NCBI RefSeq assembly: GCF_907177275.1
Contig: NZ_CAJSLV010000083.1
Coordinates: 1 to 49,753 of the forward strand
DNA: 49,753 nt
Reading direction: 5' to 3'
Source of the DNA: Actinacidiphila cocklensis
GTDB lineage: Bacteria > Actinomycetota > Actinomycetes > Streptomycetales > Streptomycetaceae
In this document: piece after piece, positions 19,099-26,799 of the stretch
Layout: every line of letters starts with the position of its first letter
How positions within the stretch are numbered: position 1 is the stretch's first letter
The notes under the pieces: generated by a model
Databases searched by the model: none
What the model saw: only the letters and a program-made list of their open reading frames with translations
What the model was told of the DNA's origin: nothing
Program-made: the position numbers and the translations under genes

Positions 19099-19377
19099 TT
19101 GAACGAGGACGACGCGCGGCGGATCGCCGCGCGCGGCTACTGCTGGCGGCTGGCGAACGGCGAGCCGGCCCCGACGAGCGCCATCGAGTTCGACCTCGGC
19201 TTCATCGTGCTGCCCGTCCTCCCGCCGCCCCCGCCCCGCCTTCCCGGGCAACCGCCGCACATGACGCAGCCCGGCACCGCCGCGGTCGTCGTGGACAAGG
19301 CCACGGAATCGGCCACGGTGGTGCCATACCACGGAACCGAGGGGACCGCCGCCTACTACCGCCGCATCTGTTCCTGA
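19099..19377 (+). CDS. Small immunity-type protein after toxin 1
   Basis: A 92-residue product starting at TTG 19099, with GAGGAG 6 bases upstream and 4 bases after the toxin 1 stop. It has the pattern AIEFDLGFIVLPVLPPPPPR...GTAAVVVDKATESATVVPYHG...AAYYRRI: two short beta-rich blocks around a proline loop. I recall this pattern from small actinobacterial proteins next to polymorphic toxins. Position and size make it the first candidate antidote for toxin 1. The family name is uncertain; it may be a short relative of the YrhB/Imm35 type. Confidence 0.6.
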   Translation: MNEDDARRIAARGYCWRLANGEPAPTSAIEFDLGFIVLPVLPPPPPRLPGQPPHMTQPGTAAVVVDKATESATVVPYHGTEGTAAYYRRICS

Positions 19378-19617
19378 CGGGACGCCGGCGGCCCTCCGCT
19401 GCGCCGGCGTGGCACGGTCGCACCGCGGCCACGGCCCGACCGCCGTCCGGAAACGTCCGTTCCGCCGCGCTCTGTCACCCTGCCTGGCCTGGCCGTTCCG
19501 GCACCGAAGATGCAACCCGTGGCCGAAACCTGAGAGGATGACCCGGATCTTCGACACAGTGAGAAGCGGACCGGCCGCCGAACCGGCACCGCACAACAGC
19601 ACCGCGGGGGTGGGCTG

Positions 19618-21309
19618 ATGGGCATCGGAAGTCTGATCAACAAGATCGGCGACGGTGGCGAGAAACTGATCGGCAAAGCCAAACAGAAGGCCGGCGAGCT
19701 GATCGACGACGGTGCCCACCTCGTCGGTGACGGCCTCGACCACGTCGGCCTGCACGACGCCGCCGACTGGGTCGACGACCACGGCGACTCCATCGCCGAC
19801 CACCTCGGCGCGCACGTCGACGAGCAGCAGCTCGGCCAGACCGAGGAGCCCAAAGAGCTGGTCCACGGGGACTCCAACAAGATCCGCGAGGTCTCCGGGC
19901 ATCTCAACCGCTTCCACACCGCCTTCGACACCGGCCACACCGGCCTGACCCACCTCGACCCGGGCAGCTGGGAGGGCGACGGAGCCGAGTCCTTCAGGAA
20001 GAAGTTCGCCCCGCAGCCCGCGAAGTGGGCCAAGGCCGCGACCGCCTGCCAGGACGCGTCGAACGCGCTGGAGCACTACGCCTTCACCGTCGACTGGGCG
20101 CAGGGCCAGGCCAAGGAGGCCATCCGGCTGTGGAAGAAGGGCACCGAGGCACGCAAGCAGGCCGCGACGGCCTACAACGGGAAGGTCGACCAGTACAACA
20201 AGGACCTGGCCAGCTACAAGGAGCTGGTGGACGGTAACGGCGACCCCGGCCAGCCGCCGACGGCCCCCGCCGCGTTCGTCGACCCCGGCGTCGCTGACAA
20301 GAACCACGCCAAGGAGATACTCAGCGCCGCCCGCAAGCAGCGCGACACGGTGGCCGGCGAGACGGAGGCCAAGGTCCGCACCGCCACCGCGCTCGCACCC
20401 GCCAAACCGGACTTCACCGACCGGATGAAGGGCGACGGCGGCGACTTCGTGAAGTCCGCGCCGATCCAGGCCGAGCACTTCGCTGGCGGCCTCATACGCT
20501 CCGGCACCGACGCGCTGAAGTTCGTCCGCGGCCTGAACCCGTACGACCCGTACAACATCACCCACCCCGCGCAGTACCTGACCCACCTCAACGCCACGGC
20601 CGCCGGCCTCGTGGACATGACCGCGCACCCCGAGCGGCTGCCCGGCATGCTGCTCGGCAGCGGATGGGGCTCGGACGGCGACGAGGCGGGCGGCAGGCTC
20701 GTCGGCAACATCCTGCTGGCACTGGCCACCGACGGCGGCAGCGCGGGCGCCAAGGCCGGCGTCGAGGGCGCGGGCAAGGACGCGGCGGAGCAGGCCGCGA
20801 AGGACGCCGCGGAGAACGGCAGCAAGTGGAAGGGCCTCGCCAGGTCCACTTCCGACGTCAAGGGCAAGGCCTTCCACCAGGGTTCGATGACCCCGGCCGA
20901 GGAGGCGCAGTTCCTGCACGACGAATACCCGTGGCTCAAGGACGTCAACAGGACGGGCGAGCCCGGCTACACGCAGAACTGCTCGAAGAACGTCGAGGCG
21001 GTCAACGAGCGCCTCGACGGCATGCCGTCCCAGGCCACGCCGCTGCAGTCGCCGCAGTGGCCGAGCCCGGCACGGCTCGGCAATCCCGGCGCCAAGTTCG
21101 AGGACGTCGGAAGCTACGACGACATCATCAACGACATGAACGCGCGTGGTGAGGGCTCCCGAGGCGTCGTCTACGTCGGCCGCGGCAATTCCGCGCACGT
21201 CTTCAACGTCGTACGTGACGGCAACGGCGTGGTCTTCCTCGACGGGCAGACCGGCCGGCTGGCGCAGCTCGAAAACGGCGTACAGATCAAGTACATGCCG
21301 TACAAGTAG
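19618..21309 (+). CDS. T7SS-type toxin 2, papain-fold glutamine-deamidase-like tip
   Basis: A 563-residue paralogue of toxin 1. The N-terminal targeting domain has DPGSWEGDGAESFRKKF, with W118 at the same residue number as in toxin 1. The middle part shares SAPIQAEHFAGGLIRSGTDA and RGLNPYDPYN. The C-terminal tip differs: TQNCSKNVEAVNERLDG (C455), SAHVFNVVRDG (H527) and VFLDGQTG (D542, Q544), a clear Tox-PL/glutamine-deamidase pattern. Export by the local ESX system is inferred. A 240-base gap precedes the gene, and GGGGGTGGG lies just before the ATG. Two immunity-type genes follow. Confidence 0.85.
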   Translation: MGIGSLINKIGDGGEKLIGKAKQKAGELIDDGAHLVGDGLDHVGLHDAADWVDDHGDSIADHLGAHVDEQQLGQTEEPKELVHGDSNKIREVSGHLNRFHTAFDTGHTGLTHLDPGSWEGDGAESFRKKFAPQPAKWAKAATACQDASNALEHYAFTVDWAQGQAKEAIRLWKKGTEARKQAATAYNGKVDQYNKDLASYKELVDGNGDPGQPPTAPAAFVDPGVADKNHAKEILSAARKQRDTVAGETEAKVRTATALAPAKPDFTDRMKGDGGDFVKSAPIQAEHFAGGLIRSGTDALKFVRGLNPYDPYNITHPAQYLTHLNATAAGLVDMTAHPERLPGMLLGSGWGSDGDEAGGRLVGNILLALATDGGSAGAKAGVEGAGKDAAEQAAKDAAENGSKWKGLARSTSDVKGKAFHQGSMTPAEEAQFLHDEYPWLKDVNRTGEPGYTQNCSKNVEAVNERLDGMPSQATPLQSPQWPSPARLGNPGAKFEDVGSYDDIINDMNARGEGSRGVVYVGRGNSAHVFNVVRDGNGVVFLDGQTGRLAQLENGVQIKYMPYK

Positions 21310-21440
21310 CCTGGACACCGCGACCGACGCGACCGCACGGGCGGGCGTGACCCCCCGGCCAAGCGCGGCCGCCGGCCAGGCGCGACCCCAGAACAGGCGC
21401 GGCCACCGGCCGGGCCGCCGCAACGAAGAAAGGTGCACCT

Positions 21441-21803
21441 GTGATGACCGAGGAGGAGGCGCTTGCCGCCGCCTGGGCGTTCCTTCGGGACAGGTACGGC
21501 GACGGGCCGCCGACGATCGTGATCGGGCCGGGGAGCACCACCGAGTACCGGCTTGCGTGGACCGTCCACTTCGACTCGCAGGAGCACATCGACACCGGCG
21601 ACATGATGCAGGCGCCGATGGTGCGCGAGGTCGTCGTGTTCAAGGACGGCTCGCTGATCGACTTCACGCCGAGCGCGCTGAGCACGGACAACGCCACGGC
21701 ATGGTTCGAGGACGGCGTGTGGCCCGCACAGCTCGCGCAGCTGACCGACCCGCGGGTCTTCGGCACCCAGTGGGTCCACCAGCCCCCTCCCTCCAGGGCG
21801 TGA
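21441..21803 (+). CDS. YrhB/Imm35-like immunity protein after toxin 2
   Basis: A 120-residue single-domain protein. It starts with a helix (EEALAAAWAFLRDRY), then strands containing EYRLAWTVHFDS and REVVVFKDGSLIDFTPSA. The order helix, aromatic strand, KDG turn and Pro end is what I associate with YrhB/Imm35 domains in toxin-immunity loci. GTG (21441) and ATG (21444) are both possible starts behind GAAAGG; spacing favours the GTG. It lies 131 bases after toxin 2 and 4 bases before the next gene, so it is the leading candidate antidote for toxin 2 (inference). Confidence 0.65.
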   Translation: MMTEEEALAAAWAFLRDRYGDGPPTIVIGPGSTTEYRLAWTVHFDSQEHIDTGDMMQAPMVREVVVFKDGSLIDFTPSALSTDNATAWFEDGVWPAQLAQLTDPRVFGTQWVHQPPPSRA

Positions 21804-21807
21804 GGAC

Positions 21808-23112
21808 ATGACCGACCCGTACCACCTCGCCCACGAGTGGCTCAGCTCCACCTACGACGTGCCACTGGAGCTGCAGCGCACGCCGGTCGCCGAGACGCCG
21901 CGGGCCTGGGTGTTCAGCGCCGCCCTGCGCCCGGTGCCGGGCGCGGGGACGGCCGCGCCCTCGGCCATGCTCACCTCCCTGGTGTGCGTGCCCAAGGACG
22001 GCGCACCGCCCTTCCACCCGGCCACCGACGACCCGTGGGGCGACCTGGCCGACTTCGAACGCGACCCGCGTCCCAGGGACCCCGCCGAGCAGGCCCGCAG
22101 GACCAACGCCAGGGGCGCGGTGCTCGCCGCGCACGCGTCGGTCGGCGGGGCGCCCGCGTCCGCACTGCCCTGGCAGTCCGCCCATGAGGGACCCACCTGG
22201 TGGGACGACTTCCTACGGCGGTACTTCCCCACGGCCGAGGTCGGCCCCTGCCCGGACTGGGACACCGTCATCGCGGCGGTCGGCGAGCCGGGTCCCGGCA
22301 CGGCCGGAGTGGTGTGGGTGCGACGCGAGCTGCACGGCTCGGAAGCGACCGGCCATCTGCTGTACGCGCACAACAACGACGGCCAGGTCGCGCTTCTCGA
22401 CCCGCAGGGGCGGCGGCTGGCCCGGCTGGAGACCGAGAACGTACGGGAGATCGTGCTGGCCAGGATCTCGCCGGCCGCCACGCAGCCAGGCGTGGCACGA
22501 GCACCGCGGGGCACGGCCGATCTGGCGTCGGCGGTCCGCGCGGCCGAGGCGTGGCTTGCGCATGTGCACGGCGACGAGGTCGTCCTGGTCGAGCCCTCCC
22601 CCGCCGACGAGACCGCCCGCGGCTGGCTGTTCGCCTGCAACACCCGCGCCTTCCTGGCCGACGGCAACCCGCAGCACGCGATGCTGGACGCGGCGCTGGT
22701 GGTGCCGAAGGACGGTTCCGTGCCGTTCGGGCTGCCGAACTCCGACCCGTGGAACTGGTTCGAGCGCTGGGACCAGGGCGCGACACCCGGCGTCGACGGG
22801 TTCCCGCTGCCGCCCGAGCCCGGCCCCGCGGCCTGGTTCGCACCGACCATGAGCCCGCTGGGCGCCGTCCTGTCGGTGACCGACTACACCGACTGGCAGA
22901 CGCTGGTGGCGGGGCTGACGGAGATGCCGGTCGGGTCGCGCTCGGTGGTGTGGCTGCGCAGGAACGACCGGCGCGGCCGCGAGTCGGTCGGGCTGCTGTG
23001 CCTCGCCGCGCAGACCGAGACCGGTCTGGTCCTCATCGACACCGCGCGGGACGCGCCGGCGGAGCTGGAGAACGACGGCGTGCGGTCGCTGCACCTGATT
23101 CAGTACCGCTGA
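21808..23112 (+). CDS. Tandem YrhB-like / pseudo-papain fusion protein, candidate immunity or decoy
   Basis: A 434-residue protein that I read as two repeated modules. Each begins with a YrhB-like domain: AHEWLSSTYD...WVFSAAL...VCVPKDGAPPF in the first, AEAWLAHVHG...WLFACNT...LVVPKDGSVPF in the second. Each then has a segment that lines up with the C-terminal half of the toxin 2 tip. Module 1 has GVVWVRR, GHLLYAHNNDG (H183) and LLDPQG (D198, Q200). Module 2 has SVVWLRR, GLLCLAAQTETG and LIDTARD, without the His and Gln. No catalytic NC motif is present, so it should be inactive. It is co-directional with the 120-residue immunity gene, 4 bases downstream, with GAGGA before the ATG. Confidence 0.7.
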   Translation: MTDPYHLAHEWLSSTYDVPLELQRTPVAETPRAWVFSAALRPVPGAGTAAPSAMLTSLVCVPKDGAPPFHPATDDPWGDLADFERDPRPRDPAEQARRTNARGAVLAAHASVGGAPASALPWQSAHEGPTWWDDFLRRYFPTAEVGPCPDWDTVIAAVGEPGPGTAGVVWVRRELHGSEATGHLLYAHNNDGQVALLDPQGRRLARLETENVREIVLARISPAATQPGVARAPRGTADLASAVRAAEAWLAHVHGDEVVLVEPSPADETARGWLFACNTRAFLADGNPQHAMLDAALVVPKDGSVPFGLPNSDPWNWFERWDQGATPGVDGFPLPPEPGPAAWFAPTMSPLGAVLSVTDYTDWQTLVAGLTEMPVGSRSVVWLRRNDRRGRESVGLLCLAAQTETGLVLIDTARDAPAELENDGVRSLHLIQYR

Positions 23113-23165
23113 CGGCCGTGGACGCGCGTCTGCGGGCGCCGTTCCGGCCTGCGGGTCCCGGGGCT

Positions 23166-23180
23166 CTCGGGAGGCCCGAG
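23166..23180. terminator. Weak hairpin between the convergent cassette and mycosin operons
   Basis: CTCGGG (23166-23171) pairs with CCCGAG (23175-23180) around AGG in a 71-base convergent gap. The stem is short. It is the only dyad between the two converging stops, so it may serve both, but this is weakly supported. Confidence 0.35.
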
Positions 23181-23183
23181 GGG

Positions 23184-24446
23184 TCAGGAGCGGCGCCTGC
23201 GGTCTCGCAGCGCCACGGTCGTCCCGGTGATCAGCAGCAGCGTCACACCGATTCCGCTCACCACGTAGGCCGCGGTCCGCTTCTCCCGCTGCCGCGCGGG
23301 GTCGCCGAACGTCAGCGCGGCGGGCACGACCCGGTCCTGGCCTTTGAGGACACCGGGGTCGGGTGTCGGCGACTCGATCGGCTTCCCGTCGTCGGTGAGC
23401 GCGCGCACCGGGTCCACGACGCCCCAGCCGACCAGCGAGTTGTGCCCGAGCGAGGTGCGCTGCGCGGTCTGCTCGATCTGCGCGATGACCTGCTGCGCGG
23501 TCCACTTCGGGTGCTTCGCACGGATCAGCGTGGCGACACCGGCGACATAAGGCGCCGCGAAACTGGTGCCGTTGTCGACGCACTGGCCACCGATTGGGAC
23601 GGTCGACAGCATGTCCACGCCCGGCGCGGCCACGCCCACGAAATCCCCCGCCTGGGAGAAGGAGGCGCGCTCGTTGTTCCGGTCCGAAGCCCCGACCGCC
23701 AGCACGCCCGGGTAGGCGCCGGGATACGTCGCACGCGCCTTGCCGTCGCCCCCGTCGTTGCCCGCAGAGGCGACGACCACGACGTCGGCCCGTACGGCCG
23801 CCTCGATCGCGTTCTCCAGCTCGGGTGTGCTGCGGGAGGTGTCCTGCGAGATGTTGATGACCTTGGCGTGAGCGGCAACCGCCCTCTGCAGCGCCGTCAC
23901 CAGGTGCGGCACGGTGCCGGTGCCGTCCTGGTTCGCCTGCCGGATCGAGATGATCGTCGCCTCGGGTGCGATACCCACGAAACCGGTGGAAGCCGCGGGG
24001 CGGGCGGCGATGATGCCGGCCACCTCCGTACCGTGCCCGACCGGGTCCGTGGTGCCGTGGCCCTTGGGATCGACCAGGTCGGTGCTGTGGGCGGTGTCCA
24101 CTGCCCCGGTCAACTGGGGGTTCCTGACATCCACCCCCGAGTCGATCACCGCGACGTTGACGCCCTTGCCCCGGGTGCTCTGCCACAACTGGTTCATCAG
24201 CACGCGCTGCAACGACCAGGGGGTCTGCTTCACGGGCGGCGCGGGGAAGGTGCACTGGCCGTCGCCGTCCAACGGCTCGGCCGCGCGCGGCGAATCAGGC
24301 TTGACTGAAGCGGGCGCACCGGGCGGGGCGGGAGAGGCGGTCGCGGTCCCGGCCGCGCCCAGAACGGCGCCCGGTATCAGCGCCAGCACCGCCGCGGCAG
24401 ATGCCACGGACAACGCGCGCCGATACGGCGGCCCTGCAACCCTCAC
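23184..24446 (-). CDS. mycP: Mycosin (MycP), subtilisin-like T7SS protease, copy 1
   Basis: A membrane-anchored serine protease that stabilises and tunes the ESX complex. The 420-residue protein has an N-terminal signal or membrane segment (about residues 10-35), a catalytic Asp in VIDSGVD (D102), His in GHGTEVAG (H138), oxyanion Asn230 and Ser in NGTSFAAP (S295). A C-terminal membrane helix (AYVVSGIGVTLLLI) and an RRRR tail follow. The GTG at 24446 has GAGGAG 7 bases upstream. It is the third gene after the esx pair promoter and lies about 100 bases after the second WXG100 gene. All active-site residues are intact. Confidence 0.94.
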   Translation of the reverse strand: MRVAGPPYRRALSVASAAAVLALIPGAVLGAAGTATASPAPPGAPASVKPDSPRAAEPLDGDGQCTFPAPPVKQTPWSLQRVLMNQLWQSTRGKGVNVAVIDSGVDVRNPQLTGAVDTAHSTDLVDPKGHGTTDPVGHGTEVAGIIAARPAASTGFVGIAPEATIISIRQANQDGTGTVPHLVTALQRAVAAHAKVINISQDTSRSTPELENAIEAAVRADVVVVASAGNDGGDGKARATYPGAYPGVLAVGASDRNNERASFSQAGDFVGVAAPGVDMLSTVPIGGQCVDNGTSFAAPYVAGVATLIRAKHPKWTAQQVIAQIEQTAQRTSLGHNSLVGWGVVDPVRALTDDGKPIESPTPDPGVLKGQDRVVPAALTFGDPARQREKRTAAYVVSGIGVTLLLITGTTVALRDRRRRS

Positions 24447-24554
24447 GACGCCTCTCCTCGGCCCGTACGCCCGAATGGGCCGGCCACATCGCCGACCCGC
24501 CGGTCGGCCGTCACCACGGCCAGCCGGTCCGGGTCGGCCGCACGGCCGGTCAGT

Positions 24555-24851
24555 TCAGCCGAAGTACGACGCGGCCTTCTTGTCAGCAGCGTTGTAGTGA
24601 CCGCTGGCAATCTGCACCTTGCTCGCGATCGACTCCAGCACCTCGTGCATGTGGTGCGTACGGTTCGACCACTCGTTCGCGACCGCGTGGAAAGCGGTCT
24701 GCGCGTCGCCTTCCCAGTACGCGGCGACGGCGCGAACGCGGGTCAGCAGGTTGTCGAGGTCGGTCTCCAGCTGACCGGCCTGGTGCTTGATCGCGCCGGC
24801 GGCCTCCTCGAGCGAGGCATATGTGACCTTGAGTTCACCGGGATCGGACAT
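24555..24851 (-). CDS. WXG100 protein (EsxA/EsxB family), second gene of pair
   Basis: A 98-residue helical hairpin substrate of the ESX system. The turn motif WEG is at residues 46-48 (AYWEGDAQTAF). HYNAAD near the C-terminus gives a YxxxD export signal (Y86-D90). With the gene 57 bases upstream it should form a heterodimer. The partner carrying YxxxD corresponds functionally to EsxB/CFP-10 in mycobacteria, although gene order would call it EsxA, so I leave the symbol open. In S. coelicolor, EsxA and EsxB are secreted and needed for normal sporulation. Confidence 0.95.
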   Translation of the reverse strand: MSDPGELKVTYASLEEAAGAIKHQAGQLETDLDNLLTRVRAVAAYWEGDAQTAFHAVANEWSNRTHHMHEVLESIASKVQIASGHYNAADKKAASYFG

Positions 24852-24908
24852 GATTCTCCCCCATGGAGGTAGGTGATACGGCTCGTGGCGTGGTGGTCGG
24901 AGACCAGC

Positions 24909-25247
24909 TCAGAGACCGGCGATGCCGCTGCCTGCGGCGCTGCCGTTGATGTCGACGCTCTTCATGTCCTGAAGGACGTCCTCATCGGTCGAGCCCGACG
25001 TGATGTTGGTGTCGTGCACGGCTTCCTTGATCTTGTTCAGCAGGATCGCCAGCACACGGTGGTCCTCGTTGATCAGGCTCTGCTGTGAGTTGAAGGCGTT
25101 GGCACCGATACCCCGCCAGTGGCCCTCGAGGTTGTCGATCACCGTCTGGAGCGCCTTCACCTGGCGGTCCATCGAGCCGACCATGTCGTAGATGTCGGAT
25201 TCCAGCTTGGCCAGCGAGGCCGCTGTGACTTTCATTCCGGCAGTCAT
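24909..25247 (-). CDS. WXG100 protein (EsxA/EsxB family), first gene of pair
   Basis: A 112-residue WXG100 protein. WRG is at residues 44-46 (HWRGIGANAF) between two long helices, and an extended polar tail ends in SAAGSGIAGL. No YxxxD is seen, so export is probably as a dimer with the 98-residue partner, which has one. I chose the ATG at 25247 (MTAGMKVTAASL), with AGGGGCAG 5 bases upstream; the longer frame adds eight leader codons. A clear promoter lies 64 bases upstream, so the esx pair and the first mycosin can be expressed apart from the upstream genes. Confidence 0.94.
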   Translation of the reverse strand: MTAGMKVTAASLAKLESDIYDMVGSMDRQVKALQTVIDNLEGHWRGIGANAFNSQQSLINEDHRVLAILLNKIKEAVHDTNITSGSTDEDVLQDMKSVDINGSAAGSGIAGL

Positions 25248-25310
25248 GGTTTCTGCCCCTCCCCCATGCAATCGCGTGTACGTCGTCGCGGGCGAATACG
25301 TTACCCGCTC

Positions 25311-25339
25311 ACTCTAGCCACAACACCTTCCGATCCCAA
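25311..25339 (-). promoter_or_regulatory. Vegetative-type promoter of the esx pair
   Basis: On the minus strand, TTGGGA (25339-25334) and TAGAGT (25316-25311) are separated by exactly 17 bases. This is the best promoter match I found in the window. It gives a leader of about 57 bases to the first WXG100 ATG. It starts 29 bases past the stop of the second mycosin gene. Confidence 0.7.
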
Positions 25340-25367
25340 CAGGGAACCCAGCGGTCCCAGTTGCGCC

Positions 25368-26756
25368 CTAATAGGGCGGCGGCGGTGGCGGCGGCCGGTA
25401 CCCACCATACGGCGGTGACTGCTGCGGTGGCAGCGGCGGTTGTAGCGGTTGCGCCACAAAAGCAGCCGCAGCCGCGCGTCGGCGCCGCCCGCGAACGGTC
25501 AGAGCCGTCCCCGCCGCAGCCAGCACGACGACGGCCGCGCCGGCCGCGATCCACGGCGTCGAACTGCCGCCCCCGCCGCCGGAGTCCCCATCTGCCGCTT
25601 GGTCGGACGAGGAAGCCGAGGACGAGGCCGAGGGCGCCGGTGCCGGCGTGCCTTCGGCCCCCGAGGTTGCCGTCGCGGACGGCTCCGCGGACTGCTCCCA
25701 GCCCTCGTGCTGCGCCAACGGGTAGACACCGGCGGGCCCGGGATCCCCGGGCGTCTGGAGGGCCACCCGGGGCCGCACCGCGCCGTACCCGATCGAGTCG
25801 TTCCGCTCCGCCCCGTCGGTGGGCTTCGACGCGGTGTTGAGCAGCACCCGCAGGACCTGGTTGGCGGTCCACGTGGGGTGGGCGGACCAGACGAGGGCGG
25901 CGGAGCCGGAGGTGAGGGCGGAGGCGTCACTGGTGCCACTGCTTGTGTTGACGCAGTTGGCCCGGATCCCGCTCGGGCACGCCTTCGAGATGTTGTCACC
26001 CACGGCGGAGAGGTCTACCTCCGGGCCCTTGTTGGACAGAGTCAGCGCCTTACCGTTGCGATCCAGTGCACCCGCACCAACGACACCACGACTTGCGGCG
26101 GGATATTGCTTCGGGCTGCCGTGCTCACCAGAGTTGCCAGACCCAGCGATGATCAACTTTCCCTTGGATCGAGCATAGTCGACGGCGTCTTGCAACCCTG
26201 CGATGTCCTCAGGTCGAAGCGACGTGGCTGGCACCGCCTGCGAGATGTTGATAATTCGCGCTTGGCTATCGGCAGCGAAGCGCAGCGCCTTGTCCAATTC
26301 AAGGGTGAAGGACTCTGCGCTAGCTGCCTCGTTCGTGTCGCGCGGATCGTTAAGGATCCGGATCGGAAGAATCTTGGCCTCAGGGGCCACGCCGATTGCC
26401 CCCGTGCCACCATCGGCAATCCCCGTCCCGGCGATAAGGCTCGACATGCCGGTTCCGTGGCCGATCTTGTCGTCGTAGGGCGAATCGACGGGATAAGTGA
26501 AGCTCTTCCCGTCGAGCACCTGCCCCTTCAGATCCGGGATGGTTCGATCGACGCCCGTATCAATCACAGCAACGGTGATGCCTGCGCCTTTACTGATCTT
26601 CCAAGCCTCGGGCAGGCGCATCGCGTCAACATGCCATTGCAATTGACGCACGGTCTGCGCCTGCGCGGGCAGCGCCCCGATGCTCAGCATCAGGGCGCCG
26701 CTTGCGGCGGCGACAGCCAGGGCACGTTGTACCCAGGTACGTGCCCGGCGTTTCAT
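25368..26756 (-). CDS. Mycosin-like subtilase, copy 2
   Basis: A 462-residue second mycosin, divergent from copy 1. A Sec-type signal (to about ALPAQAQ, residue 34) is followed by the catalytic Asp in VIDTGVD (D66), His in GHGTGMSS (H100), Asn208 and Ser in SGTSDASA (S276). A Ser/Ala/Pro linker, a membrane helix (STPWIAAGAAVVVLAAAGTAL) and a cytosolic proline tail (PPYGGYRPPPPPPPY) complete it. The ATG at 26756 has GAGGAG upstream. The catalytic half is visibly A+T-richer than its neighbours and than its own C-terminus, suggesting mosaic origin. It lies between the long WXG gene and the esx pair. Confidence 0.9.
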   Translation of the reverse strand: MKRRARTWVQRALAVAAASGALMLSIGALPAQAQTVRQLQWHVDAMRLPEAWKISKGAGITVAVIDTGVDRTIPDLKGQVLDGKSFTYPVDSPYDDKIGHGTGMSSLIAGTGIADGGTGAIGVAPEAKILPIRILNDPRDTNEAASAESFTLELDKALRFAADSQARIINISQAVPATSLRPEDIAGLQDAVDYARSKGKLIIAGSGNSGEHGSPKQYPAASRGVVGAGALDRNGKALTLSNKGPEVDLSAVGDNISKACPSGIRANCVNTSSGTSDASALTSGSAALVWSAHPTWTANQVLRVLLNTASKPTDGAERNDSIGYGAVRPRVALQTPGDPGPAGVYPLAQHEGWEQSAEPSATATSGAEGTPAPAPSASSSASSSDQAADGDSGGGGGSSTPWIAAGAAVVVLAAAGTALTVRGRRRRAAAAAFVAQPLQPPLPPQQSPPYGGYRPPPPPPPY

Positions 26757-26799
26757 CGCTCTTCTCCTCGCGGTACAGCTCGGTCGGATCGCCGTCAGG

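Noticed and set aside
19057..21438. 793-residue antisense frame over toxin 2
   Set aside because: It is low complexity and mirrors the toxin codons; toxin 2 on the plus strand has clear motifs and a start site.
22268..22843. Antisense frame inside the immunity-decoy gene as small regulatory protein
   Set aside because: It is Arg/Pro-rich shadow; the plus-strand frame has repeated domain structure.
23113..23183. att site or recombination scar next to the cassette
   Set aside because: No integrase, tRNA gene or flanking direct repeats are visible around the cassette. The gap is a plain convergent intergenic.
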